A DNA stretch of 64,000 nt from Bacteroidota bacterium (GCA_023434665.1 JAEYSM010000009.1:1-64000); one strand, 5' to 3'. Numbered from the stretch's first letter, positions 8,321 to 18,026 are shown. Numbers and translations are program-made. Notes: a model not told the origin generated them from the letters alone.

Positions 8321-9640
8321 TTAAAATAGCCTCATTATATCATTAAAGTTTGCGAGAATTAATAGTCCGAATAAAAGTACCATACCCACTATTTGTGCAT
8401 ACTCTAAAAATTTATCAGATGGTTTTCTTCCGGTTATAATCTCAAAGAGGAGAAACAACACATGTCCCCCATCGAGAGCAGGTATTGGCAGCACATTCAA
8501 AATACCCAACATAATGGATAAAAAGGCGGTCAAAGCCCAAAAGGTTTGCCAGTCCCATGCCGCAGGAAAAAGATTTCCAATGGAGATAAAACTACCTACT
8601 GACTCATAAGCTTTAACTTCAGGATTCACCAATAATTTCAATTGCTTCCAATAACTTCCGATTTGCTGAAAGGTTTTATTAAAGCCTGCTGGTATAGCGG
8701 TGATAAATGAGTAATCATGGCTTTTAATATTGAAAAGAGTGGTCGGATTTACGAGGAAAGCACCAATTTGAGCGTTTTCATTTAATGTTAAACCGACGTT
8801 TATGGTGTCATTGCTTCGTAAAACAGTCAGACTGACTTCCTGATTAGGATAATTCTGTAAAACTCTTTTATATTCATCAAAATACAAAAGAAGTGAATCA
8901 TTAACTCCAATAATCCTATCACCTTCTTGCAACCCCGCATCTTTTCCGGGCGAATCATTCGAAAATCCTCCTATAATGAATGGAAGACGTGGCATAATAA
9001 AATCGGCCGACTGATGTTTCAGAAGTTTTGAAAGAAATCCTTCAGGAATCCTTACCTCATAAGGTTGGTCATTTCTTATAACCTGGATTGTTTTCGCATC
9101 ATCTAAAATTATTTTGGCAGGAATTTTATAAAAATCTTCAACTTCTTCATTATCAACACTCAAAATCCGGTCTCCGTCTCTTAAACCCATTTGCTCTGCC
9201 ATGGAATCAGCAACAATACCATACTTTACCTCCGAGGTAGGCAGATACTGTTCTCCCCAATACCACATCATAATAATATAGATTCCAATGGCAAGTATAA
9301 TATTGACGGTAACACCACCCAGCATAATTATTAGTCTTTGCCATGATGGTTTGGATCTGAATTCATAAGGTTGTGGAGCTTGACTCATCTGTTCTTTGTC
9401 CATCGATTCGTCAATCATTCCTGATATTTTTACGTAGCCTCCCAATGGTAACCATCCCATGCCATACTCGGTTTCTCCCTTTTTGAATTTGAATATTGAA
9501 AACCAGGGATTAAAGAATAAATAAAACTTCTCAACTCTGGTCTTAAATATTTTTGCGGTAATAAAATGACCGAATTCATGAAAAATCACGAGTATTGAAA
9601 GACTAAGTAGTAATTGGGCAGCCTTAATAAGTATTTCCAT
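8321..9640 (-). CDS. rseP: RseP-type site-2 intramembrane zinc metalloprotease
   Basis: The 439-residue site-2 protease family protein cleaves membrane-anchored substrates such as anti-sigma factors or remnant signal peptides within the inner membrane. Helix 1 carries the zinc motif HEFGH (residues 21-25), and a late helix carries the third ligand motif LDGGH (Asp390). Two PDZ domains lie between (about 130-200 and 210-290, the second marked by GFSNDSPGKDAGLQEGDRI, quoted as GFSNDSPGKDAG). The length matches RseP. It is placed 44 bp after dxr as commonly seen in bacteria, and a TATCTTTG element in that gap may give it its own promoter. Confidence 0.95.
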   Translation of the reverse strand: MEILIKAAQLLLSLSILVIFHEFGHFITAKIFKTRVEKFYLFFNPWFSIFKFKKGETEYGMGWLPLGGYVKISGMIDESMDKEQMSQAPQPYEFRSKPSWQRLIIMLGGVTVNIILAIGIYIIMMWYWGEQYLPTSEVKYGIVADSMAEQMGLRDGDRILSVDNEEVEDFYKIPAKIILDDAKTIQVIRNDQPYEVRIPEGFLSKLLKHQSADFIMPRLPFIIGGFSNDSPGKDAGLQEGDRIIGVNDSLLLYFDEYKRVLQNYPNQEVSLTVLRSNDTINVGLTLNENAQIGAFLVNPTTLFNIKSHDYSFITAIPAGFNKTFQQIGSYWKQLKLLVNPEVKAYESVGSFISIGNLFPAAWDWQTFWALTAFLSIMLGILNVLPIPALDGGHVLFLLFEIITGRKPSDKFLEYAQIVGMVLLFGLLILANFNDIMRLF

Positions 9641-9671
9641 ATATGGTAATTAAATATAAAATTTCAGTTTG

Positions 9672-9679
9672 CAAAGATA
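9672..9679 (-). promoter_or_regulatory. Candidate -7 element for rseP
   Basis: TATCTTTG on the minus strand lies 31 bp before the rseP start. No clear -33 TTTG is visible upstream, where dxr coding sequence lies. Confidence 0.4.
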
Positions 9680-9684
9680 GTAAG

Positions 9685-10857
9685 TTAATGATTAGATATA
9701 AGATTGTCGCATAACTCACCTGCAAGCGTCCTTACCTCATTATTAGTTAAGCAAAGTGAATTTAAATCTGGCTTTGCTTCAAATGTGGCTCTTTCCATAC
9801 ATTTTTCAATGACTATAGGTATATCAAGAAATCTTAGTTTACCCTGAAGAAAAGCTGCTACGGCAACTTCATTTGCAGCATTGAGAATGCACGGCATATT
9901 ACCTCCCTTTTCCAGTGCATAATATGCCAGATCCAAGCATGCAAAAGTTTCCCTGTCAGGTGGCTCAAATGTAAGATTCCTGATTTCACCCTGCCCTAAG
10001 CCTAACCTCCCAAAATCTGCGGGTAACCTATACGGAAATGACAAAGCGTACTGGATAGGTAATCGCATATCCTGAGGACCTAATTGTGCTTTTATTGAAC
10101 CATCGCTGAATTGAACCATACTATGAACAATTGATTGAGGGTGTACCAGTACTTCAATCTGATGGGTTTCCAATGAAAATAACCATTTAGCTTCAATAAC
10201 TTCCAATCCCTTATTCATCATAGTTGCCGAATCGATGGTAATCTTATCTCCCATCTCCCATTTTGGGTGGTGCAGAGCCTGAAAAACGGTAACATTCTCT
10301 AAATCTGACTTCTTCATTCCCCTAAACGGGCCACCGGATGCAGTTAAATAAATTTTTTCAGGATTACTATATTCACCAATAAGACACTGAAATATTGCAG
10401 AATGTTCAGAATCAATTGGAATCAGGGGAACATTCTTTTCTTTTGCCAACTGAGTGACAATATCACCTGCAGCCACAAGTATTTCCTTATTAGCAAGTGC
10501 AATTGCTTTCCCCGAATTTATTGCATTCCAGGTAGGTTTTAATCCTGAGAAACCGACAATTGCAGTAATAACCAAATCTATTGATTCCATTTCCACTACT
10601 TGTTCCAAAGAAGATTCACCGGTATAAACCTTAATTCCCATTGGATCAAGAGATGTGAAAACTTTATTGTAATGCTTTTCATTGCTGATAACAACAGTAT
10701 CGGGCTCAAATATTCTGGATTGTTCTATCAACAATTCATAATTGTTGTTTGCTGTCAACACCACAACCTCAAAAAGGTCTTTTTTGTTATAAATAACATC
10801 AAGTGCTTGTCTGCCAATAGAACCTGTTGAACCAAGTAATGCGATTCTTCTTTTCAT
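9685..10857 (-). CDS. dxr: 1-deoxy-D-xylulose 5-phosphate reductoisomerase
   Basis: The 390-residue Dxr converts DXP with NADPH to methylerythritol 4-phosphate, the first committed step of the MEP isoprenoid pathway. The N-terminal nucleotide motif GSTGSIGRQALDVI, the substrate-binding segments TASGGPFRG and HPKWEMGDKITIDSATMMNK, and the normal family length support it. It lies 8 bp after the M23 peptidase gene, so the two are probably one transcript. Its presence shows that this organism makes isoprenoids by the MEP route, which would also supply the prenyl diphosphate used by the GGGP synthase homologue at 53664. Confidence 0.96.
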   Translation of the reverse strand: MKRRIALLGSTGSIGRQALDVIYNKKDLFEVVVLTANNNYELLIEQSRIFEPDTVVISNEKHYNKVFTSLDPMGIKVYTGESSLEQVVEMESIDLVITAIVGFSGLKPTWNAINSGKAIALANKEILVAAGDIVTQLAKEKNVPLIPIDSEHSAIFQCLIGEYSNPEKIYLTASGGPFRGMKKSDLENVTVFQALHHPKWEMGDKITIDSATMMNKGLEVIEAKWLFSLETHQIEVLVHPQSIVHSMVQFSDGSIKAQLGPQDMRLPIQYALSFPYRLPADFGRLGLGQGEIRNLTFEPPDRETFACLDLAYYALEKGGNMPCILNAANEVAVAAFLQGKLRFLDIPIVIEKCMERATFEAKPDLNSLCLTNNEVRTLAGELCDNLISNH

Positions 10858-10865
10858 CTGGGTTC

Positions 10866-11762
10866 TCAGAGTATGATATATTTTTCAGGATCAACCGGAT
10901 AACCATTAATCCATAATTCAAAATGAAGATGAGGCCCCGTAGTAAATTCACCTGATTCCCCAATAATAGCAATTGATTCTCCGGCTTTTACATGCGTTCC
11001 TTGTTTCTTCAGGATCACTGAATTATGTTTATAGATAGAAACTACATTATTAGTATGTTGTAGTGCAATTACATGGCCGGTTGCTGAGCTCCATTCCGAA
11101 AAAATTACCATTCCATCATACGCAGCTTTTATTGCTTCGTTCTTTTTCGCAACAATGTCAACCCCATAATGCTTTTTTGATGCATTAAATTTATTTGTCA
11201 CGATTCCTTTAACAGGAGTAAAGAAACGGGTTATAATTGAATTTACTTGTTTTTCTGTTGGCTCGTTCTGCAGCAGTGTATACTGATTACTCCTTTCATA
11301 TTCAATTCTAAGGAGTGAATCGGCTTTCGACCTTTTTATACTAATGTTCTCATATTTATTGAGAGAAGCAGTATCGTTCTTTGGAGGTGAGGTGGTTTCA
11401 AAATCCGATTCACCAGCTATTACTTTCCTCATATTATTGATAAACAGGTCTTTGCTCTTGAATGCTTTCTCGAGAGAGTCAGCTCTGATCTGCAATTCAT
11501 ATAATTCTTGTTGAACCCCTGTATTACTAAAGCCCGGAATAAATTCTCTCAAAGGAGTAAAAGCTATCAGGTAAGTGGTAAGAAATATAAAAATAATAGC
11601 AAGCATTCCAATTACTACAAACACATTTAGCCTTGATAGTCTGAAGGAAAGCTTCTCTTCAAAAGTATCCTCGTTTAAAATTATGAGACGGTATTTGTCA
11701 CGCAATTTTCTATACCATGGAGTCTTCTTTTCTGAAAATTCACTACTACTATTTGATGACAT
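10866..11762 (-). CDS. M23 (LytM-type) peptidase with membrane anchor
   Basis: The 298-residue protein has a cytoplasmic basic start, one transmembrane helix (about 47-68), a short coiled-coil (about 80-110) and a C-terminal M23/LytM domain (about 180-298). The zinc-binding pattern is intact: HYGVD early in the domain and GPHLHFELW near the end. Such proteins are peptidoglycan endopeptidases, or regulators of them, acting in the periplasm. It is the first gene before dxr and has a TATCTTTG element 30 bp upstream. Confidence 0.88.
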   Translation of the reverse strand: MSSNSSSEFSEKKTPWYRKLRDKYRLIILNEDTFEEKLSFRLSRLNVFVVIGMLAIIFIFLTTYLIAFTPLREFIPGFSNTGVQQELYELQIRADSLEKAFKSKDLFINNMRKVIAGESDFETTSPPKNDTASLNKYENISIKRSKADSLLRIEYERSNQYTLLQNEPTEKQVNSIITRFFTPVKGIVTNKFNASKKHYGVDIVAKKNEAIKAAYDGMVIFSEWSSATGHVIALQHTNNVVSIYKHNSVILKKQGTHVKAGESIAIIGESGEFTTGPHLHFELWINGYPVDPEKYIIL

Positions 11763-11791
11763 TTTACCTTGACCTGAAACTAATTAAGTGG

Positions 11792-11799
11792 CAAAGATA
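11792..11799 (-). promoter_or_regulatory. Candidate -7 element for the M23 peptidase-dxr unit
   Basis: TATCTTTG on the minus strand lies 29 bp before the start at 11762. No -33 match is visible. Confidence 0.42.
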
Positions 11800-11803
11800 G
11801 ATA

Positions 11804-14452
11804 TTATTGCTTTACAGTCCTTTTAACTAACTTGTAGATTTCATTGAGAATCAATGGTAGCAGCCCAAGGACTATAGCCATAATCCATCCTTTAAGGTCG
11901 AGCATGGTTAAACCGAAAGCTTTCTGCATAAAAGGAATAGCTATTACAAACAATTGGAGTACTATTCCTGCCAAAATTGCTCCTACAAGATACTTATTCG
12001 AAAAAATCCCAATTTGAAAGATAGATTTCAACCTGTGTCTTACTGCAAGGGCATAAAACATTTGACTGGCTACAAGTACCATGAATGCAAGTGTTCGGGC
12101 GTTAGTAACAACTTCGGCCGGTGCATTTTCATTAAATGGACTGAATCCTCTTTCATAGTAACCATACCAGAATCCAATAATAGTTAGTAATCCAATTACT
12201 ACTCCACCGAATGCGGCATGTAGGCCGGCTCCCCCGGCGAAAAAGCTTTCCTTTGGATCGCGCGGTTTTTCTTTCATTACGTCAGGATCACCTTTATCCA
12301 TTCCTAATGCAATAGCAGGCAATGAATCTGTAATCAGGTTTATCCATAACAATTGTACAGCTAGTAATGGAACCTGCCATCCAACAAGTAATGGAAATAC
12401 CATAGCAACTACTTCACCCAGATTACAAGTTAGAAGAAATACAACTGATTTCTTTATATTGTTGTATATATTCCTACCTTGCTCAATTGCAGTAATAATG
12501 GTTGAAAAATTATCATCCGTTAAAATCATGTCAGATGCACCCTTTGCAACATCAGTACCGGTTATGCCCATAGCAACTCCTATATCGGCAGCATTCAAAG
12601 AGGGAGCGTCATTAACACCATCCCCGGTCATTGAAACAACGTTCCCATTCGACTTAAGGGCTTTTACAATTTTAACCTTGTGCTCAGGTGAAACTCTGGC
12701 ATATACCCTGAAGTCATTTACCAGTCGTAAAAACTCGGCATCAGAAATCCTATCCAGCTCCTGTCCTGTCACAACCTGCTTTTTATTATCGGCAATTTCT
12801 AACTCGTGTGCAATTGCATAAGCCGTATTCCTATGATCACCTGTTATCATAACCGTAATAATTCCAGCCAACTTTGCTTGCTCAATTGACAGTTTAACCT
12901 CATCCCTCGGCGGATCTATCATGCCTACCAGGCCAATAAGAATGAGATCTTTTTCCATCTCCTCTGGTGGAATTTTACCATCGGTACTTTTGAATGCAGC
13001 ACCTAAAGTTCTTAAAGCATCGTTCGACATTTCATCAGTCGACTTCATGAAAAAGTCCTTATGCGACTCATTAATAGGAACGATCTTGCCATTATCCAGA
13101 ACGTGGGTAGATATCTTTAAAAGGTTATCAATTGCTCCCTTTGTGTAAACAGTGAACTTCCCATTTTCTTCATTAAGCGTTGACATCAGTTTTCTGTCAG
13201 AATCAAATGCATATTCACTAATCCTCTTATTTTTCTTATGCAGTTCTTCACGGTCCATTTGAAGATCATCGGCAAAGAAGAGCAAAGCAATCTCAGTTGG
13301 ATCTCCGGTTGCCTCATTGTCCTCATATGTAGCATCCGAACAAAGAACCATAGCTTTTGCTAATAATTGAGCATCGCTGTTTGAATTATTTATTCCATCT
13401 CTATCTATTTGGTTAGTTTCTTCAAGTGTTGCGTATTTCACAACCGTCATCTTATTCTGTGTAAGAGTGCCTGTCTTATCTGAACATACAATATTGACAG
13501 ATCCTAAAGTCTCCACAGCAGGCAACCTTTTAATGATTGCATTCTTTCTCGACATTGTTGTTACACCTATTGAAAGAACTACAGCTACAATTGCAGCTAA
13601 ACCCTCCGGAATTGAGGCCACTGCCAGTGAGACCGCAGTAAGAAACATTTCCGAAAGTTCCCTTCCCTGAAAAATAGATAAAACGAAAATGAAAGCACAA
13701 ATAGCGATTGCAATTTTACCAAGTGTTTTCCCGAGCTCATCAAGCCTGATTTCCAAAGGTGTCTTTTCCTCTGTATCCTCATCAAGAAAACCTGCAATTT
13801 TTCCAACTTCTGTATTCATTCCGGTTGCAACCACAACTCCCTCACCTCTGCCGTAAGTGACAAGATTGGTCATAAACGCCAGATTTTCCCTGTCTCCAAG
13901 AGGAGTATCCGGTTCATAAATTATATCATCAAACTTATCTGATGGCACTGATTCGCCTGTTAGTGCCGATTCCTCGATTTTCAAATTGGCAGATTCTATA
14001 ATTCTCAGGTCAGCCGACACATAACGCCCCGCATCAAGTATAACTATATCTCCCGGCACTAACTTATCTGCGCTCATTTCAGATATGTGGCCATTACGAC
14101 GGACAATTGCCTGAGGGGAAGCAAGTTTTTGCAAAGCTTCTATCGCTTTTCCGGCTTTTACCTGCTGAACTACTCCTAGTACAGCATTCAGGATAATAAC
14201 CATCAAAATTATTACCGAATCAATATACTCGCCCATGAGCATAGTGATTAAAACCGCTGCAAAAAGTACATAGATTAACCAATCTTTCAACTGGTCGAAA
14301 AACATCGACAATACGCTCTTTTTCTTCTTGGCACGAAGTGTATTTAAACCATACTGTTCGCGTCTTTTCGCAACCTCTTCTTCCGAAAGCCCGGTGCTGT
14401 GATCTACATTCAACTCTTTAAGAACTTCTTCACTGCTTTTTGTATGCCACAT
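11804..14452 (-). CDS. Calcium-type P-type ATPase (P2A-like)
   Basis: The 882-residue cation-transporting ATPase pumps ions across the inner membrane. The N-terminal cation ATPase domain is followed by the actuator motif TGES, the phosphorylation site DKTGTLT (Asp325), the hinge TGDGVNDAP and ten predicted membrane helices. Ion-site motifs resemble SERCA-type pumps: ASIPEGL in helix M4 and NLITDSLPA in M6. Calcium is therefore the likely substrate, although related bacterial pumps can carry other cations and substrate cannot be proved from sequence. It is complete and lies 41 bp upstream of the M23 gene, apparently with its own promoter. Confidence 0.92.
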   Translation of the reverse strand: MWHTKSSEEVLKELNVDHSTGLSEEEVAKRREQYGLNTLRAKKKKSVLSMFFDQLKDWLIYVLFAAVLITMLMGEYIDSVIILMVIILNAVLGVVQQVKAGKAIEALQKLASPQAIVRRNGHISEMSADKLVPGDIVILDAGRYVSADLRIIESANLKIEESALTGESVPSDKFDDIIYEPDTPLGDRENLAFMTNLVTYGRGEGVVVATGMNTEVGKIAGFLDEDTEEKTPLEIRLDELGKTLGKIAIAICAFIFVLSIFQGRELSEMFLTAVSLAVASIPEGLAAIVAVVLSIGVTTMSRKNAIIKRLPAVETLGSVNIVCSDKTGTLTQNKMTVVKYATLEETNQIDRDGINNSNSDAQLLAKAMVLCSDATYEDNEATGDPTEIALLFFADDLQMDREELHKKNKRISEYAFDSDRKLMSTLNEENGKFTVYTKGAIDNLLKISTHVLDNGKIVPINESHKDFFMKSTDEMSNDALRTLGAAFKSTDGKIPPEEMEKDLILIGLVGMIDPPRDEVKLSIEQAKLAGIITVMITGDHRNTAYAIAHELEIADNKKQVVTGQELDRISDAEFLRLVNDFRVYARVSPEHKVKIVKALKSNGNVVSMTGDGVNDAPSLNAADIGVAMGITGTDVAKGASDMILTDDNFSTIITAIEQGRNIYNNIKKSVVFLLTCNLGEVVAMVFPLLVGWQVPLLAVQLLWINLITDSLPAIALGMDKGDPDVMKEKPRDPKESFFAGGAGLHAAFGGVVIGLLTIIGFWYGYYERGFSPFNENAPAEVVTNARTLAFMVLVASQMFYALAVRHRLKSIFQIGIFSNKYLVGAILAGIVLQLFVIAIPFMQKAFGLTMLDLKGWIMAIVLGLLPLILNEIYKLVKRTVKQ

Positions 14453-14514
14453 ATTGGTGAGTTTAGTATTTGCAATATTACTCTTGGAAAACTTTTTCCT
14501 ATATATTCAAGCAA

Positions 14515-14522
14515 CAAAGATA
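14515..14522 (-). promoter_or_regulatory. Candidate -7 element for the P-type ATPase gene
   Basis: TATCTTTG on the minus strand lies 62 bp before the ATPase start. No clear -33 element is visible. Confidence 0.4.
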
Positions 14523-14614
14523 AAACAAGTCCAGCTTATGAAGGTTCCTCGCAAATTAGATGATTAATAGAAAATCCTTAATAAATAGAAGTCTTATCTG
14601 TAATAGAATAGGTA

Positions 14615-14701
14615 TCAACTCTAGGTCATCTCTCAGCCATCCCTCACTCAACTCTAAGTTAACACTCCCTTTTACCCAGTGCTGACTGAGTGTTGACTGA
14701 C
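14615..14701. repeat. Array of eight imperfect 11-nt units
   Basis: The stretch divides into units of 11 nt (one of 10): TCAACTCTAGG, TCATCTCTCAG, CCATCCCTCAC, TCAACTCTAAG, TTAACACTCCC, TTTTACCCAG, TGCTGACTGAG, TGTTGACTGAC. Units 1 and 4 are nearly identical, as are 7 and 8. Most carry a CTC or CTGA core at the same offset, about one helical turn apart. Similar 11-nt periodic strings occur in intergenic regions of other Bacteroidota, as far as I remember. The function is unknown. Confidence 0.65.
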
Positions 14702-14911
14702 GTTTGTCTGAAAATAGGCTTATGCTTGTTATAACTTAAGATTAAGTAAAGCATGCCTTTAAAAAATGATTTGTATTAATCTCTAATCAAGTTTAATCAC
14801 CACCTGCTTTTTCCTAATGTGTCGCAAATAATTTAAACTGTCATTCAATTATACAGATGCATGAAACTCATTAATTTGTAACTTTACACCTTCCTTTAAG
14901 GAAAAATAAAA

Positions 14912-14919
14912 TATTTTTG
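14912..14919 (+). promoter_or_regulatory. Candidate -7 element for sprE
   Basis: TATTTTTG matches TAnnTTTG and lies 45 bp before the TTG start of sprE. No -33 TTTG is seen at standard spacing. Confidence 0.42.
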
Positions 14920-14964
14920 CAAATTCACAGTTATTAGGTAGAAATTGTAAATATCAAAAATCAA

Positions 14965-17625
14965 TTGGCTGCAAATACCCGTTTGATCCGTAATATAATA
15001 GTCCTGACTATCTTGTCAGTTATTGTGAGTGCCTGTTCCACCAAAAAAAACACTTTCACAAGGAGAGCTTACCATAATTTGGTGGCACATTATAATGTTT
15101 ACTGGAATGGTAATGAAAGCTTAAAAGAGGGCGTTTATCAAATAAGCAGATCAGCAAAGGATAATTATATATCAATCCTCCCTGTCTATAATTATGGTTC
15201 ACAGTCAGTCGCTCAGTCAGTTAATCCCAACATGGACCGGGCAATCGAGAAAGCATCAAAAGTTATCCAAAAGCATTCCATGTTCTTTAGTAATAAAGAA
15301 TACGTCAAATGGGTAATGCACAGCTATCTTATGATAGGCAAAGCTAACTTTTATAAACAGGATTATAGTGCTGCCAAAAGAGCCTTTGATTTTATATCGA
15401 CTAAATATCCTACTGAACCCATCCGTTTCGAGGCGCAACTCTGGGTAGGGAAAACTCTTCAAAAACAAAGACAGTATGAAGCTGCCTTAAATGTATTTAA
15501 TCAACTTACTGAGGAATCGGAATCTGTTTTACTACCCTGGAATGTTAGAAAAGCATTACCAATGGCATATGCTGATCTCTATATTGCCCAGGGGAAGTAT
15601 AATTTAGCTCGTGAACAAATTGAATCAGGAATTATCTTACAATCGGGTTCAAAATTTAAAACCCGGTTAAACTTTATTCTTGGCCAGATTTATCAGGCAG
15701 AAGGCAAGAATAGTCAGGCAACAGAATATTTTACAAAAACAATAAAAGGAACTCCTACATTCGAAATGGCATTTAACGCCAGAATCAATATGGCAAGAGT
15801 TTATGATGCCGGAAGAAGTGATCATAGGCTTATAGTGAGAGAACTGGAAAAGATGCTTAGAGATGCAAAGAATAAAAACTTTAAGGATCAGATTTATTCT
15901 GCTCTTGCAGATATAGCCTTAAAGGAGAAAAACGACACCCTGGGGATTAGTCACCTGCGCAAATCTGTTGCATCAAGTATCGACAATGATTTTCAAAAAT
16001 CGACATCGGCACTCAGGCTTGCGGATTTATATTTTGCCAGACAACAATACACTTTTGCCGGAATATATTATGATACGGCTGTAAATTATCTCCCTAAAGA
16101 ATTTCCCAATTATGATGCTATCAGCAAACGTACTGAAATCATTGGACGTCTGGTAAAGAATTTGGAAATTGTTCAGGTTCAGGACAGTCTGCAAGATCTT
16201 GCACGTATGCCTCAGGCTGAACGATTTGCGGTAATTGATGAAGCTATTGCCCGATACATTAAGCGTGAAGAAGAGAATGCACTCAGAGCGGCAGAAGAAA
16301 AAATGGCCATGGAAGCCGGAATAGCACTCGGAGGCAGACGGGTTTCAGATATGGAAGGACAGACTACAGTTGGTGGTGGTGGATGGTATTTCTATAATCC
16401 TTCTGCAATTGGTATGGGTTATAGTGAGTTTACAAGAAAATGGGGTCGTCGCCGTCTCGAAGATAACTGGCGGTTGAGTAACAAGAGGGTTGTTGATTGG
16501 GATTTAATGGCTGAAGGTGAACTGGAATCTGATTCATTGACTATGGATGGGGAGAACAAGGCAAGCGTCACTAATCTTAGATCTCGTGAAGCTTATCTGG
16601 TTAACATACCACTCACTCCTGAAAAATTAGAAGCCAGCAATCTCCAGATAGCTGACGCGTTATTTAAAGCAGGTATAATTTACCTCGAAGAACTAAACGA
16701 TAATTCAGAGGCAGAAAAAACATTTAATTCCCTGATTACCCGCTTTCCTGAAGACACTAACGCATTACAAGCTCATTATCATTTATACCGCATCAATCGC
16801 GACCAGGGCGATAATGATGAGATGTTGACACAAAAGAATCTTATAATACAGAAATATCCTGATAGTGATTATGCCCGAATCCTGATTGATCCTGACTATT
16901 ATGCAGAATTGGAAGAGGCAAGTAACAGAGTAAAAACATTGTATAAAGAAACCTACGAAGCGTTTAATGCCGGTTTATACCGGATGGTAATCCTATACAG
17001 TAACGATGCCATTTCAACATATGAAGGTCACGCATTGCTCCCTCAGTTTATTTATCTGAGAGCCTTAGCCAGGGGTATGACTATCCATCAGGATACAATG
17101 AAAGTTGAACTGGCGCAATTAATAAAGGATTTCCCTGAATCATCGGTAGTTCCTTATGCTAATCTGATTTTAGGTGAACAGAAAACAGGAGCTGGTGGTA
17201 TGGTACTCACTCCGGCACAAGGTGACAGTCTTCAAATAAATCTCGACATTTCAATGTACACTCTTAATCCTACTACTTCACATTTTTATGTATTGATTGT
17301 AGATGGATCACTGGTTAATGTATACGGAACTAAGGTGAGGATAAGCGACTTCAATTCGAGAAGCTATGGCACTCAGAACTTACAAGTAAACAGTGTTATT
17401 CTGGAAGGAAATAAACAAATGATTTCAGTGAGTACTTTTGGAAACAGTGAAGAAGCAATGAGGTACTTTAATCATATTTCAGCAGATGGATACGTTTTTT
17501 CAGGCATTCCCGATGGCACTTTTGATCAATTCATAATTTCTTCAAATAACTACCCTGTTTTCTTCAAAGAAAAGAAGGTGGCTCCATACCTTCAGTTTTT
17601 CAGAATAAATTATCAACAACCATAA
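14965..17625 (+). CDS. sprE: T9SS-associated TPR lipoprotein SprE/PorW
   Basis: The 886-residue lipoprotein begins at a TTG codon (14965). No ATG lies between the upstream in-frame stop (14935-14937) and this point, and the frame from here gives a full lipoprotein signal with lipobox SVIVSAC (Cys24). The middle consists of tetratricopeptide-like helical repeats (about 60-400 and 560-700), and the C-terminus resembles the SprE family (FDQFIISSNNYPVFF region). SprE/PorW is needed for T9SS function in Flavobacterium and Porphyromonas and is thought to link the outer-membrane translocon to the GldKLMN motor. As in many genomes it is not in the gldKLMN operon. Bactofilin follows 17 bp later. Confidence 0.88.
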   Translation: MAANTRLIRNIIVLTILSVIVSACSTKKNTFTRRAYHNLVAHYNVYWNGNESLKEGVYQISRSAKDNYISILPVYNYGSQSVAQSVNPNMDRAIEKASKVIQKHSMFFSNKEYVKWVMHSYLMIGKANFYKQDYSAAKRAFDFISTKYPTEPIRFEAQLWVGKTLQKQRQYEAALNVFNQLTEESESVLLPWNVRKALPMAYADLYIAQGKYNLAREQIESGIILQSGSKFKTRLNFILGQIYQAEGKNSQATEYFTKTIKGTPTFEMAFNARINMARVYDAGRSDHRLIVRELEKMLRDAKNKNFKDQIYSALADIALKEKNDTLGISHLRKSVASSIDNDFQKSTSALRLADLYFARQQYTFAGIYYDTAVNYLPKEFPNYDAISKRTEIIGRLVKNLEIVQVQDSLQDLARMPQAERFAVIDEAIARYIKREEENALRAAEEKMAMEAGIALGGRRVSDMEGQTTVGGGGWYFYNPSAIGMGYSEFTRKWGRRRLEDNWRLSNKRVVDWDLMAEGELESDSLTMDGENKASVTNLRSREAYLVNIPLTPEKLEASNLQIADALFKAGIIYLEELNDNSEAEKTFNSLITRFPEDTNALQAHYHLYRINRDQGDNDEMLTQKNLIIQKYPDSDYARILIDPDYYAELEEASNRVKTLYKETYEAFNAGLYRMVILYSNDAISTYEGHALLPQFIYLRALARGMTIHQDTMKVELAQLIKDFPESSVVPYANLILGEQKTGAGGMVLTPAQGDSLQINLDISMYTLNPTTSHFYVLIVDGSLVNVYGTKVRISDFNSRSYGTQNLQVNSVILEGNKQMISVSTFGNSEEAMRYFNHISADGYVFSGIPDGTFDQFIISSNNYPVFFKEKKVAPYLQFFRINYQQP

Positions 17626-17642
17626 ACCAACAACTATTAATA

Positions 17643-18026
17643 ATGGCCAAAAATAGTATTCCCGAAGCACCCCCTTCTGCTAACCTGATCCAATCGGGGA
17701 CTTTGATTAAGGGTGACATTGAGTCAAATGGAAATATCCGGATTGACGGAACGTTAAACGGCACTGTTAATGCCCGTGGTAAAGTTATTCTTGGTTCAAC
17801 AGGTACCATTGAGGGTGAAATTCATTGTTTCAATGCTGACATCGAAGGAAGAGTCAATGGTTTAATAATAGTTAAAGAGCTATTGTCACTTAAAGCCACT
17901 GCAATAGTTACAGGTGATATCCAGGTAAATAAGCTTTCTATTGAACCGGGTGCCCGTTTTACAGGTACCTGCAAAATGGATGTGACAGCTGAACAGCCTG
18001 CTATTTATGCAGAAGAAACAGTCTAA
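17643..18026 (+). CDS. Bactofilin (polymer-forming cytoskeletal protein)
   Basis: The 127-residue protein consists almost entirely of one bactofilin (DUF583) right-handed beta-helix: short hydrophobic repeats such as IRIDGTLNGTVNARGKVILGSTG (quoted in parts: IRIDGTLNG, VNARGKVILG). Bactofilins polymerise without nucleotide into filaments at the membrane and organise cell shape or envelope enzymes. The frame overlaps the following AtpZ-like gene by 20 bp, so translation is probably coupled. In many Bacteroidota a bactofilin gene precedes the ATP synthase operon in the same manner. Confidence 0.92.
   Translation: MAKNSIPEAPPSANLIQSGTLIKGDIESNGNIRIDGTLNGTVNARGKVILGSTGTIEGEIHCFNADIEGRVNGLIIVKELLSLKATAIVTGDIQVNKLSIEPGARFTGTCKMDVTAEQPAIYAEETV

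Larger units (their letters stand above)
14453..14964. other. 512-bp intergenic region with 11-nt periodic repeat
   Basis: This gene-free stretch lies between the divergent P-type ATPase and sprE genes. It contains candidate -7 elements for both (14515-14522 minus, 14912-14919 plus) and, in the middle, the periodic repeat annotated at 14615-14701. No small open frame with a convincing start was seen. Confidence 0.7.

Noticed and set aside
12459..12821. 120-codon open frame on the plus strand
   Set aside because: It is antisense to the conserved phosphorylation and hinge domains of the P-type ATPase, has no promoter or family, and has the composition expected of a shadow frame.
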